This document shows positions 9,141 through 23,012 of a stretch of DNA of 64,000 nt, piece by piece. Made by a program: the position numbers and the translations under genes. How positions within the stretch are numbered: position 1 is the stretch's first letter; the number at the start of each line of letters is the position of its first letter. The notes beneath the pieces were generated by a model. It had not been told where the DNA came from. It ran no database searches and worked only from the letters and a program-made list of their open reading frames with translations. Origin of the DNA: Lomentospora prolificans (Eukaryota > Ascomycota > Sordariomycetes > Microascales > Microascaceae); assembly GCA_029532625.1 (NCBI GenBank), contig JARFXM010000004.1:2418001-2482000 (forward strand), in the 5' to 3' direction.

Positions 9141-10177
9141 CTATCGCTTGTTCCCTAACCTCTGCTCGATCTTGGATTTTTCTTGCTGCTTGATCTGGGC
9201 GAGCTCCTCCTTGGTAGCATCGAAACGGGCGGTAACCTGATTGAAAGGATTCTCGGGGCTCTTCTCAAACTCCTTGCGTATCCGCTCTTTCCGCTGGTTC
9301 AAGCGCAAACCAGCTCCGGTGCCGTCCGCTTCCATTTCGGCGAGGCGACGCTCTTCGTACTTGGCGTAGGCTGCGGGGTAACGTCGCTCGGGGTGGCGCT
9401 CGATCTTGGTATCGTTGGAGGTTCCGGTGGTAATGGTCAGAGCGTCGAGAGCGTTGTCGATGCCGGAAGCATTGAGAGAGGGCAAGGCGTGGTCGGACGC
9501 AATGTCGTCGAACTGAGACAGGTCTGGACCGCGAGCTTTCTTCACCGCCGTCTTAGACTTTTTCGGTGTCGATCGACTCGGCAGGCTCTGCTCCTCTGCG
9601 GCTAAAAGGGCTTCTCGTTCAGCCTTCTTTCGGGCCAGGTCGGCCTTCTTCTCTTGCTCGACCTCCCTATGGCAAAAGTTGGGTAGGTTAGCCAAGGTTT
9701 CAAGCAAATAGTATCACAGTTTTTTAAAGCAACCGGTGCTTCGCGACGTGATTCTATCACACCGTGGTTGGCCCGGCACAGGGGCCGCCGAGCAAGGGTA
9801 GACGCTAGGCTCCAGTTCGGACTCGACCGAGAGGGCCCCGCGAGAATAGTATCACAAAACCCACGCCGAAAGAGCAACACCGCAAGGAGACGATGGAGCA
9901 GAGCGATAGAGCCCCCCCCCCAAAAAAAAGAAAGAAACAAAGAAAAAGAAAGAAAGAAAGAAAAAGAAGAAAAAAAAAAGAGGAAAGAAAATACCCCTGC
10001 GTGGGGATTTCGGTAGTCTTACTTCTTCCGACTGTTCTTGGCGCCGGTCTTCCACTTCTCTTCCTCCGCGGCCTCATCCTTGGCTGCCTGGACAGCCGCT
10101 TTTTGGGCAGCGACTTCGGCCTTCTTGGCTAGACCGGCGGCCCTCTTGCTCGTGTCGCCTTTCCTGGGACCGGCCAT
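9141..10177 (-). CDS. CCDC124/Lso2-type ribosome-associated protein
   Basis: Two exons (10177-10023 and 9666-9141) give 226 residues, close to the usual size of CCDC124. The first exon encodes a very basic, alanine- and lysine-rich helix (MAGPRKGDTSKRAAGLAKKA). The protein continues as a charged coiled coil (EVEQEKKADLARKKAERE) and ends with the conserved C-terminal domain RHPERRYPAAYAKYEERR ... GLRLNQRKERIRKEFEKSPENPFNQ, which is diagnostic of the family. Known members, yeast Lso2 and human CCDC124, bind idle 80S ribosomes and help cells recover from starvation or stress; the same cytoplasmic role is inferred here. The single intron (10022-9667, 356 nt) begins GTAAGA, ends CCATAG and contains a long low-complexity tract. 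The start codon lies in a good context, and no in-frame upstream extension looks conserved. Confidence 0.9.
9912..9991. repeat. Low-complexity C10 plus AAAG-rich tract inside the Lso2-like intron
   Basis: On the plus strand a run of ten C (9912-9921) is followed by about 70 nt made almost only of A and G in AAAG/AAAAG units. On the coding (minus) strand this is a pyrimidine tract beginning about 30 nt after the donor site and followed by ten G. It lies wholly within the 356-nt intron. Confidence 0.9.
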
Positions 10178-13100
10178 GGTGGGTTTTTCGGTATGGACGG
10201 GTAATACGATCGTTCGAGGTGTCGTAGTGATACGTCGGTGTCGGTTGGGAATGTTTGTCGCTTGTGGAGTGATTCCAGGGGATGGTGGTTGAGCTTGACC
10301 AGGGTAGCGTTTGGTGGGATCAGATGGCGTCGTCGTCGATGTGGCTGCTCCGTAGTCACATTCGCATCCAAGGTTGCACGGCCGTAAGTCGCGGGGGGAT
10401 AAAAAAAGTAAAATAAAATGGCATGAGAAATAAAAAATGCAAGAAAAGGAAAGGATGTTATTGGATTAGGAATAGTTGACTGTATCACGCCTGAAATGGG
10501 GGGTTGCTTGCGGGCAATCTCAGTCTAGGGTTGGGGTTATTTGATGGGGGGGGTAAGCCAGGCGAAATGGTTGCGCTCCCAAATCAAAATCGAAGGCGCT
10601 GTAATGGTCCTGAGCGCCCAATGGCACGGCGTCCAAAGTAGATTCCATATCTACAGGTCGCAGGCGATTCCAATTGATCAATCATCCAACAAGAGCACAT
10701 GTGCTATTTTCCAATTTGCGCCTCACCAACATTACTACGAGTATACTGGTATAAGTAAAACGGGACAGCCTCACATCATTGATGGATCCTCAGTGATCAA
10801 AGATATCAAACATGTTATTCCCGTTTCTCGCCTGGAACAGGAGCTTGAGCCTTTTACTGCTCCGCCAGCTACGCTGGAACTTGCGACCACACTAGGCTGG
10901 ACTCCGGCAGGGCACTTACTTGGAGGGGCACTCAAGGCGTGCATTTAAGGTCAGCCCAGATTTGCGTCATCAACTGCCCCCTTCGTTGACCCGTCACGTC
11001 CCTTTTTCTTCCCACGTTCAAGCTTACCCCAACCTGCACTCGCCAGCACACCGGTGAGCGCAAATTCATCACCTACCAGCCAGTACATCGAGGGTAACGG
11101 CCGACGCCTGAGTGCCTTCCTCGGGAATACAGGTATGAAAACAGTAAGAGCGGGCGACATGCCAGGTCACTTGACCAAAACAGTTGCACCACCCTTGGGG
11201 GCCATGCTGTTAGTTGGGTTGGTGTGCCGCTCTCTTGTACTATGCTGCCTACAGTTATGTGATGGATCCTCGCGACAGGCTCTAGTTCCCTTGTCGACAC
11301 TGGAGGAGCGAACAAGCCCACACCCCCTCCATCCGCAAGAACAGGGGAATCCCCTTTGCAGATGGCTCTGTCACGCTATAATATCAATTTATAGGGTTAG
11401 CAGGAAGCCATTATGGCTTTGGCAGGCACTTTCTGACTTTCGTATCATCCTCAGCACCATGGCGCGCGTCTCGTAAAATCCTATCCTGCAGGTAAGATGG
11501 ACATCACGCAGTAGTTATTTGGCTCGTCCTTCCTCTCGTGCCCGCCACGGCAATCCTTCCTCTCCTAGCTTTGTCCCCTTTCGGCCGTGGCTGATGTTCG
11601 ACAACCGCAGTGCATGCCGTACTAGTACAGGGGACCATGGATGTTAGATAAGAGTTCGCTCTGGCCGAACTGGCCCTCTCGATCGTGTGTCTCACCGATG
11701 AATATTATTACCCTTCTATAGTGGTAACCCTCCGCATCCCGTGTTCCCAAAGTGGCCGTTCTCCCGTGTCCGTTCCGTGACGGCGGATGCCACTCCCCGC
11801 AGTCCGTACCCACGCGTACATCCACCCACCCCACACATATACGCACACGCTTTTCCGCACACACCGGTCGACTGCCGCAGCCTCTCTGTTGCCTTCCCCG
11901 TCAGTAATCAGCACGTCGCACAATGCGCCGAATTCCATACTCGGATCGACCTGCAGTAAAACGACCGGACCTGCTCTGCCATGAGCGTGCCGGCGCCCTT
12001 CTCCCACCCCAAGACGGCCCGCTGCCACATAGCATCGCTACACCCATCTGTGCGCGGGCCTCAAAGAGACACAGACACACCGGTAAACAACTCGGCGCGG
12101 CTGTTCGCTGTGCACTACGAATCTCATAGATCCGCAGTGTATACCGATGCCTTCCCTGGAGCTTAGTCTTTCACGGATCCATTCACGCTTACCCACACGC
12201 CCTGTTCCTTGCCTTAGAAGAGGAGGGGTCGGTTGCTTGCTGAAGCGTACATGCATCGACGAGACACCAACACCCCAAGGCATAGGTCCCAGGCATATCC
12301 CGAAAAGGTCACCCCTACTTGGTCATCCTGCGCACGTTCCTTGATACTTCGCCAATTGAGGCGCGCTTAGGCTGCTTATTGACCTAGGACAGACTGCTTT
12401 CTCCGTGACTAGTACCTACAACTTCTGTCGCTCATTAACCCGCCAAGGATATCCCTTTCCTTTCAGCCGCAACAGCAATCCGCGCCCCAGGAATCCGGAT
12501 CACAGCTGCAGAGGGGCACCTCCCGCTGTTACACCAGCCTTGCTGAAGTATGCTGCCTTGTTGCCAACAGCACGTCTGCTCAAGTCTCTCTGCGAGGGTA
12601 TGCTCGGGTGCCTGCCCATAGCTGCAACGACTGGGGAGAAGGTCCCGCCACAGCTAACACCACGTACAGTCATTTAATGGCATCTCAGATGAGAGGACTT
12701 GAATCCCGCACCCCCCAACTCTCTCGCGCTGCCCCACTACGAAGGTAGACCTTGCAGGTCAAGGGCTGGATGAGGGACTCTGCAAATTACTGCAGATGAT
12801 CATCACCTATGGTCAACACAACTTTTGGTACTTGCAGGGACATTTTTCCAAATCGAAATAACCCCAGGTGGCCATAAAATGCTCGCCCTGTCCGCACCAT
12901 GTTCTCTCTTGATACCCGAGCAGGGAGTGAATATGACATGTTTGCATCTTTGGGTGTACTTCGGTCCTGCGCACGTTGCACGCAAGCCACGGCTCCTTCT
13001 ATTCGAAATGCGCATATGCAGTCAGCCCCGAGATATAGCTACTTTGAGGAAAGGCTATGATTTCGGTAGTATTACAGGAAAGGCACCGCGGCCTCTGTAT

Positions 13101-16100
13101 CCATGTAGGCACAACTAATTCGAGATTTCGGTATTACGAATCCGTCTCTCGTTAAACTTACTCCTCATGATGCTACCAAGCTGCTTGGAAGAAGGCAGGG
13201 GTAGATGCATTCCGACTGTCGCCGGGATGCGCAGTGACAATCGAAGTGGAACAGCTCTTGTACCCCAAGTCCTTCTCTCATTGAAGACACGCCAGCGGCA
13301 CGCCGGCAAGCCCTATTAGGACGCCCCACGACGGATTACGTATGGGGGAGACGGGCGGCGGAGTGCGACTCATCTTTATTATAGTGGCCACACAATAATC
13401 CTTCCAAAATCGGTTCCCCACATATGCGCCTGAGTGAAAGGAGGAGTTGGAAGTGCCAGTCAAGATAGTGCCAACTCTTGAAAACCGGGAGGTAGGCGAT
13501 AGGGGACTGGCTGGCAATGAGCCTATTATTCGGAGGTTTCACACGAGGGGTGCCGCATACCTACTATTGCCCTCCCACCATGGGATACACTGGCGGAGAA
13601 GACACCATGCGGTTGGCTTTGTCATATCCTAGTCTTGAGACTCAAGCTTACAGAGAGACAAATCGTAATCGCCTTTTTGGAGACCGAGTCAAAGAGCCGC
13701 CATGAAGGCGAACTGCGCGACCCATTTCTTCCTTTAGCATGTTCATGGCAGGGCGATAGGGTGATTTCCAGGGTTGGTGGAGAGAATGCTCCGTTCCCTG
13801 TGTACACCCTGGAAGGAAGTGATCGTCTTGACCTATCCAAGACCATTCAGGTGATATACGATTGCGCCTCGTTCCGTCCTTCAATTTGCGGGAAGGGGTA
13901 CAGAAGAAGGCATCGTGTGATCCTTGATAGTTGGGGTCCGCCTCGTCAAATACAGATAACGGCGGCATCGGAACCAGTGCTTGCTCGTGTAACGCGAAGC
14001 GATCCTCTAATTCCTTTCCCCCCCCCAACAATCAAGCTCAGACATGCGTACTACCACCATCAAGCCAAGAACATCACGCTATAGAATCAATGATTATAAC
14101 CATCCCAGATATCCTTATTTTTTGACAAATGGGATCAGGTATTAATGCTTAGTTGGTTCGATTCGATTGACCAACAAGATAATAACCCGTCCCACCCCGT
14201 GCCCGCGACAGGGGTTGTGCCATAAAAACTCGGTGAGGCAACATTAATTGACAAGTCACAACTGACGGCCGGTAAGCCACATGTTTTGTGGAGCCTTGCC
14301 GAAACAATGCTGCGAGAACATGCTCTCAAATCTTGTAGTGGTGGTGGTGGCGCTACCCCTAATGGTTGTCGAAGCCGTCGCCTTCGGAGTTGGACGGAAG
14401 AGTTCTGTAATGTTTTGTCCAGGGTATTTCACCTCCAGTACTGCACATGACCACGGGTTCTCTGCCGTGCGACAGCGGTGGTTGATCCGGATATTCTGTC
14501 ACTTTAAAATGTATACCGGTTGGGAAGCATTGGCGACAATAGTGGTGTGAGCGTTAAGGCACGTCCCTGGCTGGCCTTCGTCTGGTGCCACAGACAGCAC
14601 CTGTAAGGGGGCATAGCTAGAGGAGCCAGAGAGTACCCGGTCGGCATCCTTCGGATCGATTAGTGTCACGAGGAGAAATGTAGACCACCTCTCATGCCCT
14701 CTGACAATATCACAAGCTAGCAGGGACAGCCAGCTTCTCAATCACTAAGCCTTCGTTGCGGATTTGCTCTTCAGGGGTCGCCTTAGTAGGTTCGAAGAGG
14801 CTGCGCAGGACGCCAAAAGCAGCTCCTTGTCTAATGCGCCCGCCATCGTCGTTGAGAATAAGAGCTTATGGAGATGCATGATTGGCGAAATACTATTGAT
14901 AGGGAACAGTATCTATTGCTTTCACATGCTGAAGGGTTTGGAGGCACCAGTCCTGATACCGGTGACCCCCTTTCGTGCAGGTTGCACAGCATCTCGGTCT
15001 GTGCCCTTGAGTATCATCTTGTACAACCAAGGTGAAGAAACCTTGTACACGGGGGGATTTCTCCATGAGACATCATCGCAGGCATTGCCCAGCAGCTGGC
15101 TTGACCGATCGGTGGAACTGACTGTGATTAGCTCACCCCTCGCTTGAAAAGCCACACTAATCCACGAAGCCTGGACCATCACCGAAACCTCCAACAAGGG
15201 TAATGGCAAATTAAGAAAAACCAAGACCAGTACTCAAGAGACTCTCACACTTTATCCCTTGTGTGCTTGGGGGCGGCAATGCCCTGAACAGGTCGCCAGC
15301 GCCCCTTGGAACGCACCAGGAATGTGCGTTTGATCAAAGCTACAACACAAACGAAGGGGAGAGGGCCAAAGTCCAAGAGCATTGCTAGTGAGGATTCAGG
15401 TGTCAACTGATACTATTAGGTTGAGCGCGTATTCTCTCTCGACAATCGATCTCGTAGTTGCGAAGAAAGAGATGTAGTCAAGCCTCGGCACGGAGTAACT
15501 ACGGAACTAGCCAGCTGGTGGGCCTTTCTGACCGGCGACAAGCGCAAGTCGCGGGACCGAGTCTTCCGTTGGGCGGGAAGATGGGTTTTGACGAATACGA
15601 TGACATATGCAATTCCAATTCTGAAGACTCAGGAAGGGAGGTCCAGCCCAAGCAAACCCCCCCGGCGATTGGCTGCCTCTTCGGAGGAGTTCTGTTGGGG
15701 GCAGGCCACAAAGAATTGCTGCATCCAGCATCCCTGGCCAAGGTAAAGCTTTCGGACTTTGTCGATCGGCGTAAGGAGAACCTGGCTGCACGAGGCGCGG
15801 AATCCCGATTCTTCTCAGATCGGACACGCAACCCTCTCACATTTTTCAGAAGAAAGTAAAAACCCTCTGCTCACTTTCCTTGCCATCCTTGAGCAAGGGC
15901 AATACAGCCGTCATCTGGAGGCGAAAGGCCTGTATCGGGAGCGGAAAAAGCATGCCTCGACTCTTTTATTCGTCGGGGCACCAAAAACATCTTCCCCGTG
16001 ATGAAAATACGCTGCGCATCTTGTGAACCCGACCAATCTACTGGTGATAATATCGACACCCCAGGCGTGTTGCATCCGAAGGAACGTGGGTGAATCACTC

Positions 16101-17816
16101 CATTACGACTTTCGGCCATTTTTTCGGTACGGGACTTGTCCCCTAATTTCAAGGCAAATGGTTGGCTTCATGGGAAGAAATAGGCTACGAGGCGAGGGAG
16201 AAACGCAGCATAAACTACTCATATTAAGAAATGCATGACTTCCTTGTGACCGACTCCCTGGTTGCGTCGTTGATCCCTGTGCGCCAAGACAATGAAAGGT
16301 CCCCGGTGTTCAGATTGAAGTCGCACAAAGTACTTATGTGGACAGACTTGTTGCAGCCTGGGAAGCCTAGGAGCAGTACCTTGGCCGGAACATCATACCA
16401 TCGCCTCGGAGGCAAATTTTTACACCCCCGAATACAGGTGCTGGGACGCAAATGTAGTCCCTTGCACCGCCAGCCATCTATGCGGGCCGGCGCTAGGCTA
16501 TCACTAACGACGCCAGAAGAAATCGAGAGGAATGGCAATCGCCTCTGACCGAATTGGCCACATCTCGGAATCAACAGCTCGCTTCTCCCGAGTACACTAA
16601 AATGTTTGCCCTTGTATTGCGCGCAACCAGATCTTGTGGTTGGATGGAAACGCTAGTCGACGAGTGCACCAGTCTATCGATACCGGAGTCTTATGAAGCG
16701 TGGGAAAGGGGGCGAAAGAGTGGGTTCAATTGAGTTCATTTCCTGCAAAGCGGCAGAGTGGTTTCCGGATCTGGAAGACGGAGAGAAGCCGCGGAAGGAC
16801 TAGAGAACCAGTCAGAGCTTCGCATCAAGTCCCAGCGCTCTGGTCTGGCGCCCCAAGGTGCATTCCCCCAGACTTTTTCTTGTATCCATATGTATTCTCT
16901 TGTTGCGCCCATCTTATTTTATGACAGGGGCCGCTTCCTGGTGGTTGGGTCTTGATTCTCCCTTGCACAGGCTTGCATTGGAATAGCTCTGGCGCTGCCC
17001 TAGTTTGCTTGGGCATGATCGAATCCCCTTCCCTACTCTCTACCCTCATGCCTGACCTGACCCTCACAAGGGGAACGCGCTCTGGGATTCCGGGGTGGCA
17101 GTCGCCATTTATGTGACGGGGCCGCCCATTTCGTCTCCGTTGAAATTATTTTCGCACACGCTCAGTCCGTGATGTGAGCTGATTTGGTTCGATTCGACAT
17201 GCCGAACCCGGCGCAGGTCTCGCCGGATCCTCAGAAGGAGCCCTGGAGGCGCCATTTGCTTCGCCGCTGCCAGCCATGAACTCGAATGGTTTGCACGCCG
17301 CGAATCCACCACTCCGGACAACGTAATTGGGAGAGGCAATGAAACACGATGATCTGTGGGCACAAGCGTCTTGAAAAGTACGCTAAGCTTCGCCCTCCCT
17401 TGATGATATCAAACGACTGGCTCATCCGGGACCAGTTCCTAGTGCCATACTGAGTGGGGGATCCAAGGCTCAGGGCATTCCACCCATCCACTCGGCTCCT
17501 CCCCGTTAAATGGGGGCCCAATTTTCCCTCGTGGCTAGCGGCTAGCTGTGGGGGCTGGCTTGTCTGTGGGATATGCCTCGTACTACACTATAACACCAGC
17601 GGCCACACCTCCACTTCTAGGGAGAGTACGACGCAAACATTCATGGCAATCAACGGGAAGCCGCTAAATTAGGATCGGGGACAAGAGTTTCCTGGTGGGA
17701 AGCGAACGAATATTATCGTGAACGGAGGAGCGTGGTCCTAGCGTAGCGCACTGGGACCCCATCAATGGGCGAAGATACCCAGATGTACGGAGTAGATTTC
17801 GTAGTAAGAAACGATT
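10178..17816. other. Gene-poor block, left part
   Basis: The first few hundred bases upstream of 10178 (minus strand) must hold the Lso2-like promoter; an A/T-rich patch lies at 10398-10440. Beyond that I find only short open frames on all strands that overlap each other, carry no recognised motifs and cannot be joined into a sensible exon chain. The longest, such as 10541-10948 (+), resembles no family I know. I see no transposase, reverse transcriptase, long terminal repeat or RNA gene. Base composition is not obviously A/T-rich, so there is no visual sign of heavy repeat-induced point mutation. Confidence 0.5.
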
Positions 17817-17904
17817 TTGCCTCACGGGTCGAGCGAGGGTGACACCAAAGCTGTTCTTCAGGATGACAGGTTAGCTGCATTAGTTCTTGCTATCGGAGCG
17901 GTTC

Positions 17905-17928
17905 TTTTTTTTTTTTTTTTTTTTTTTT
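17905..17928. repeat. Poly-T run, 24 nt
   Basis: An uninterrupted run of 24 T on the plus strand lies in gene-poor DNA. No target-site duplication and no similarity to the flanks of the other poly-T runs is visible by eye. Confidence 0.95.
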
Positions 17929-20900
17929 ACCAGTACCAAGGGTTTCAATCGCGCAACAAGGGATGCGGCGAACTCAGCTGGGCGTGTCTGGGAGATTTAG
18001 CGAACGTTGAATTGTTGCATTCGCCCTTACCAAGGGCAACGTTCGCCCTATTTTCGTATCACCTCATTTACACGGAGTCCACCAACAGGGCAAAACGCTT
18101 GTTATCTATTATCACATTCGTGGAAGTGCCCAGCGAAGCACCAGTCCTCCCAGCCTCAGAACCTCGAGACAAAAATATGGGCTCAGGCCCCGATGCCCAA
18201 CGAAAGCGATCCAGCGATCACTCGTATGGGTTCACTAAGAAGCGCACATCACACAGGAGCGATGGAGAGCAAAAAGTGTGGGCTCCAACAGCGGTGGAGG
18301 GGGCTGGCACTTGGACCTCGAGGTTGTACCTGTCGGAGCCAGCCATGGATGTCGCCTCCTCGAGGTTGACCCTACTGGTAGAACTTTTATTACCGAAAAG
18401 GAAGAAATTGGGGCTTGATCCCAAGGTCCTCCCTAGTCTTTTGCAAATCGCAATCGGAGGATCCATAAAATATGCGCGTGATACAGGGCTGGCAGCACCA
18501 CAAGCTGCTGAAGAGTCTAGGCGATACGCTTCCGCATCCCGAGTAATACTACATTGGGCTTCGTAAAGGAAAAAGAAAGAAAAGAGAAATAAAATATAAA
18601 AAAAGAGGATGATGTCAGGGTTATTCCTGGACACACCAGTCCGACAGAGCCAGCAGCGGAGCCCTGCCCCTGGGGAATCTTAAGTAGAGAACTTTCGTAG
18701 CGCGACTGGCGTCCATGGGCCTTGGATTTGGCTTGGCCAAAAAACGCTTCAGCTGGGGAGGTCGGCACCAGGTTCCGGCGCGGGATTTGTTTGAGAACCT
18801 AACGAATTGGACGAGGTATGGAGCCACAAAGCATCATTCAAATGTTTCATTACTCGACCATTCAGTCGGATTCTCCCTTGTTTAGAACCAGCCTGCATGG
18901 CCCAAGTGTCAGCCAGCCCAATGTCGTTGGAAGACTGGAGACTACGGAGTACAATTCGCAATCCCTGAGGCTCTTGTAGCTCAGTCCTTGCCGCGACCTG
19001 GTTCTCTTATTTTCTTCTTTGGCTTTTCTCGAGAGATAATTTGCAGGTAGCTGCTCCATCTGATTAGCACCAACCCTCATTCCAAGACATCGATCGTTAC
19101 CGATACCGCGGGGAGTCCAGGGTACCAGCCAAGCAAACGACATGAAATGGACAGCGTGATCGATTCTCGGGTTTGATCCGTGAGCAAGATCTAGGACATT
19201 TAGACCTGGAAGTGCAGGCATGGTAATACAGCATGACGGAGTTAAGTTCGTAGGACGATGAGAGAGTATCAAAGTGGAGGTGGAGGAGATTCTCGTCCTC
19301 TTGTTTCCTCTTCACCCGGGACTCCGAAGTGGTGCACAAGACAGACACCGCCATTTCCCAGCGCCCCCAGTGACAGGGATCGGTGCCCCATGACATGATC
19401 TAAATTGGCATCGACATCGGATCCTTCAGACGGTCTGCTGCTGGAGAATGACTAGGGTGCAGGGATCAAATTGGTTGGAATTTGTTAAGTCTACACCATG
19501 GTGGCCGACGGAGAATGCCGAGAGCTGCTGCTCATTCCCTCTCATCCCAGCTATTCCTGACAGCACCACGACGGCCAGACGTGACTGGGTCACTGCGGCA
19601 AAATGCGAGGTATCAAGCCAGACAATCGCGGAGTCATCGCTGGCGCCGGGGGAAGAGCTTGGGAGCTACGGATGTGCAAATCAAAACATGCGGTTCAATG
19701 CTGGGGAGCTCACTCATACGCCCAACCCTACTACCGAAACATCAAGACACGGCAATTGCCAAACGGCGCCGAAGAATGATCTCACCAGACAGAGGCGCCA
19801 GGGGTTGCCAGATTGAGGCAAGATTATCGACAGGTTCGGCATGGTTCGAGCCTCGCCATGAGGGAAAGAGCTGGACGCAATACTGGGTCGCCTAAATCTC
19901 AATTCCACCCATTCCGAATATCTGAGGGTCTCCCCTCACAAATGCGGTTGGTTGCTTGCCGTTTTTGGTTGGCGACCCATTGCCCCCTAACCAATCGAGA
20001 AACGAAGCGAGCCTTGCTTTGACGAAGTGGGGAAGAAGGGAGACGGGTTGGAAACTTGTGCGTTTGAATTGGGAGTACTGCAATAGAGAGTTCCTGGTTT
20101 ACTTGGGCAGGTCCTTGGCCCATCTTGTGCCCTTCCCCCAACGACCCTCTTCCGATCCAGTTCGGGAGGTTCATTATCTCGTGGAAAGATAAGACTGAGG
20201 CAAACTGTTGATGGACGAATACGTAACAACACGGGATAACCACCACAGAGAAAGGGGAGGGGCACCGTCGTTCCCGACTTAGTGTCGTTGCATCGTTTCT
20301 GAGAGCACGTCAATGCGGAGGAGCAAGACATTGAAGCTTCAGCAGCGCGCAACACGCGAACCGAGCAGGGTGTGGGGTTCGATCACTACAGCCGGGTGGT
20401 ACATTAACAGCGAGCCCGAGTACACTCGATGGTAATGAATCAATTGATGGACGTATACTGATGTATCCTGATAAGATAATAGTAGTCTCAAAGGAATAAT
20501 AAATAAATTTGGTGGGTCGGCACGTTGTTCGCTGCAGTTTGAGGGCCAAACCGTTGCATTAATCACAGACTGGGGCTGCCGATAGGATACAGTCAGCGGT
20601 CTGGGCCCCATGTGGCCATAAGCCGTTTCCTAGATCAACCCGAAGCAATGTGCAACGTGCAGTGCCCGAGCCGGGAGGGATCAATGAGGTCACGTCCCCC
20701 GCCTGCGATTGCCTACAACTATTTCGTAGGGCCAGTGGATGTACAGCTGGCGAAACGCAAGAGGATCCGGCCCATCCTATTGTGGCGAGGGTCAGACTCT
20801 CTGCCTGCACAGTGGCCTGCAGAATCGTTTTCTAAGTAGCCCATTAACTCTGTGAGATCGGATTCCTGCGGCTCAGAGGATTCTAGGATTCTTGTGACGT

Positions 20901-21924
20901 CGACAGCGTGGTTGATATAGGATGGGGTCGCTGAGACCCAAATACAAGCGAGGGAGGGGGTTTTCGTGTGGGTGTCACCGCTTCTTAGGCGGCGTCTTGC
21001 GGTCAGGTCAAGGTCTAAGTGAGAACAAACAGTAATTCTGACAATCGCGGAGCTCTGTTTGGCAATGCTACCCTGGCTAATGGTCCTAATGATTGATGGT
21101 GTCATCGCATGTGCAGCACTGAGCCATGTTGGTACCAAATTATCAATCACCCTTTTTCACCTTCTTCTTCCCCATCGTTTCGTCTCTGTTTGTCAGTAGG
21201 CCATAAGATCTGAGTTATCGTTGACCCTCAAGTCACAGGTGGCGGTTCTGCGTCATAATCATGCACTTTCGACATTCATCTCATCACAGTGTCTCATTAG
21301 CATGCCCAGCAGCACCGCCATTGCCAACATGTAGGTAATGTTCCAGCTGCAGGTAACTCTCCTCTAGTTAACTGGTTTGCCCAATGCTACTCACCCTCCC
21401 TTGTTCTATTCAATCCTGCAGGGACCAAGATGCCCGAAACCAGCATTGGGGTCCACTAGGATCATGCTCACGCGGACGTCGCTTTGCCTTGGATTTGGCC
21501 TTTCTTCCTTTCTTCCCAAGTTTTATCTTTCTATACCTCAGTAGTCCAGCGGGGATTCCATCAAAAGCACTGGCATACTCGGCTTTATTCCCTCTCATGG
21601 AATTACCAGCCCTAGGAAAGGTGCGTCTCTCAGGCATGCTTGCCTCTAACCCGCGCGAGTTCTACTGGCTAGCTGGCTCTGCTTCTTTCATCATCCGACA
21701 AGCCGATGCTGACTTTCACCTAGCACAAACAGGTGCAGTGCGCGTGTGGTAGCAATGAATAAACCTGCTCCAGCCATTGAAGGTCGCGAAAAGAAAATAC
21801 CTGTGCCACCTGCCTTGTCCTCCCTTCCTTGTGGACCAAACTGTGGCCCACCCTGGATGGCTGATAGCTGGCTTTACGCCTGATGGTTCATGTGGTTCTT
21901 ATTCGTAAAATTCCCTGATAATGC

Positions 21925-21951
21925 TTTTTTTTTTTTTTTTTTTTTTTTTTT
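21925..21951. repeat. Poly-T run, 27 nt
   Basis: The run of 27 T is followed by one C and six more T, the longest such run in the window. It lies in gene-poor DNA. Confidence 0.95.
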
Positions 21952-22984
21952 CTTTTTTCATCCCGTCAGAGTATTGTCCTGCGACCCCCCTTTTGCTCAC
22001 CGCCTCGAATTGACAACCATTTCTGGGGTGCAGCTTCGAAAAATGGAAGCTCCAGTTTCCAAGGCCTGGTTGAATCTTTGCGCAGTAACTCATAACCCTA
22101 GATCTCGGAATACATCTATCCACCGATGGCTGCGCCAAGTCTTTACTAACCAAGTCCTTGCCCATGCGCATCTTGTTCTGCGAGATAATAAGAAGAATAA
22201 ATAAATGATTTAAGAACGTTTGCAGACATGGAGCTGTCACCTGCAGGCTCTTTCCGCGTTCTTTATCCTTACTTCAAGTACAATGTACAATTTCTGGCAT
22301 TTGGGTCTTACAGCTACAGAAGCCAAGGCCTGTCATCTTCCTCAGGCGCCCTCTCCGCCTGTTCCTGTTGTTAACTGAGCATTGCCCGCTGGCTACTGGG
22401 AGCCGCCTGCCAAGCCCATGTAGTTGCCTTTGTGGGGTGACGATCCGATGGGAGGACAACTCCGCCCGAATTAGAGAGGGTAACGTTTTTCTTCCTCCCA
22501 TGCCTGGGCTTCCGGACAGCCGAGCTATAACGGCAAACCTGATTCGCAAGGGGAAGAATGGACGTTTGTCCGCGTCATGCGACTATTACTTGTGAAGAAC
22601 GAGAGGGCGGTGTAATGTGTTGATCTGTTGGGCAGCCCGCCCAATCCCTCGAGGCGTGATGCTCTTGGTCACACAGCCATTCTTACAGATGGCCTGGCCG
22701 GTGATGATGCTACAAGCAGGCGAATGCTGTACGACAGTTAAGCCGACCGGCAGATGCGCAAGGCAAGCCACTTCGGCTCTAGATCCTCTTGGCCGATCAA
22801 CGGCTAGGACCCTATGTCTTGTCTACCTTGCCTGCTGCGCGGAAAATAGTTGGCTTGCAGCCCAGTTGCGCGGTCTCCTGCGCCGCTGTACAGCACACCA
22901 AAGCAGTGTAATCTCAAATCGAACGCCACGGGTTCCGCTGGGGGGAGCACCGGAAATCGCCAAAAGAGACCAGCCCGGCAAAGG

Positions 22985-23012
22985 AAAAAAAAAAAGGGGG
23001 GGGGGGGGGGGG
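22985..23012. repeat. A11-G17 homopurine run
   Basis: Eleven A are followed directly by seventeen G on the plus strand. Such a G run could form G-quadruplex structure and is prone to slippage. It lies in gene-poor DNA. Confidence 0.95.

Noticed and set aside
1668..10177. Secondary-metabolite cluster around the P450
   Set aside because: The neighbours are a protein of unknown function, an E2-like adaptor and a ribosome-associated factor. No backbone enzyme, transferase or pathway regulator is present.
10541..10948. 135-codon open frame on the plus strand
   Set aside because: No family resemblance, no conserved motif and no neighbouring exons; kept as unexplained sequence rather than a gene.
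12675..12750. tRNA-like sequence on the minus strand (GGATTCAAGTCC)
   Set aside because: The acceptor region folds on itself as CATCT/AGATG and no cloverleaf can be drawn.
17817..18566. 249-codon open frame on the plus strand
   Set aside because: It runs through the poly-T tract as polyphenylalanine, does not begin with ATG and shows no recognisable motif or splice partners.
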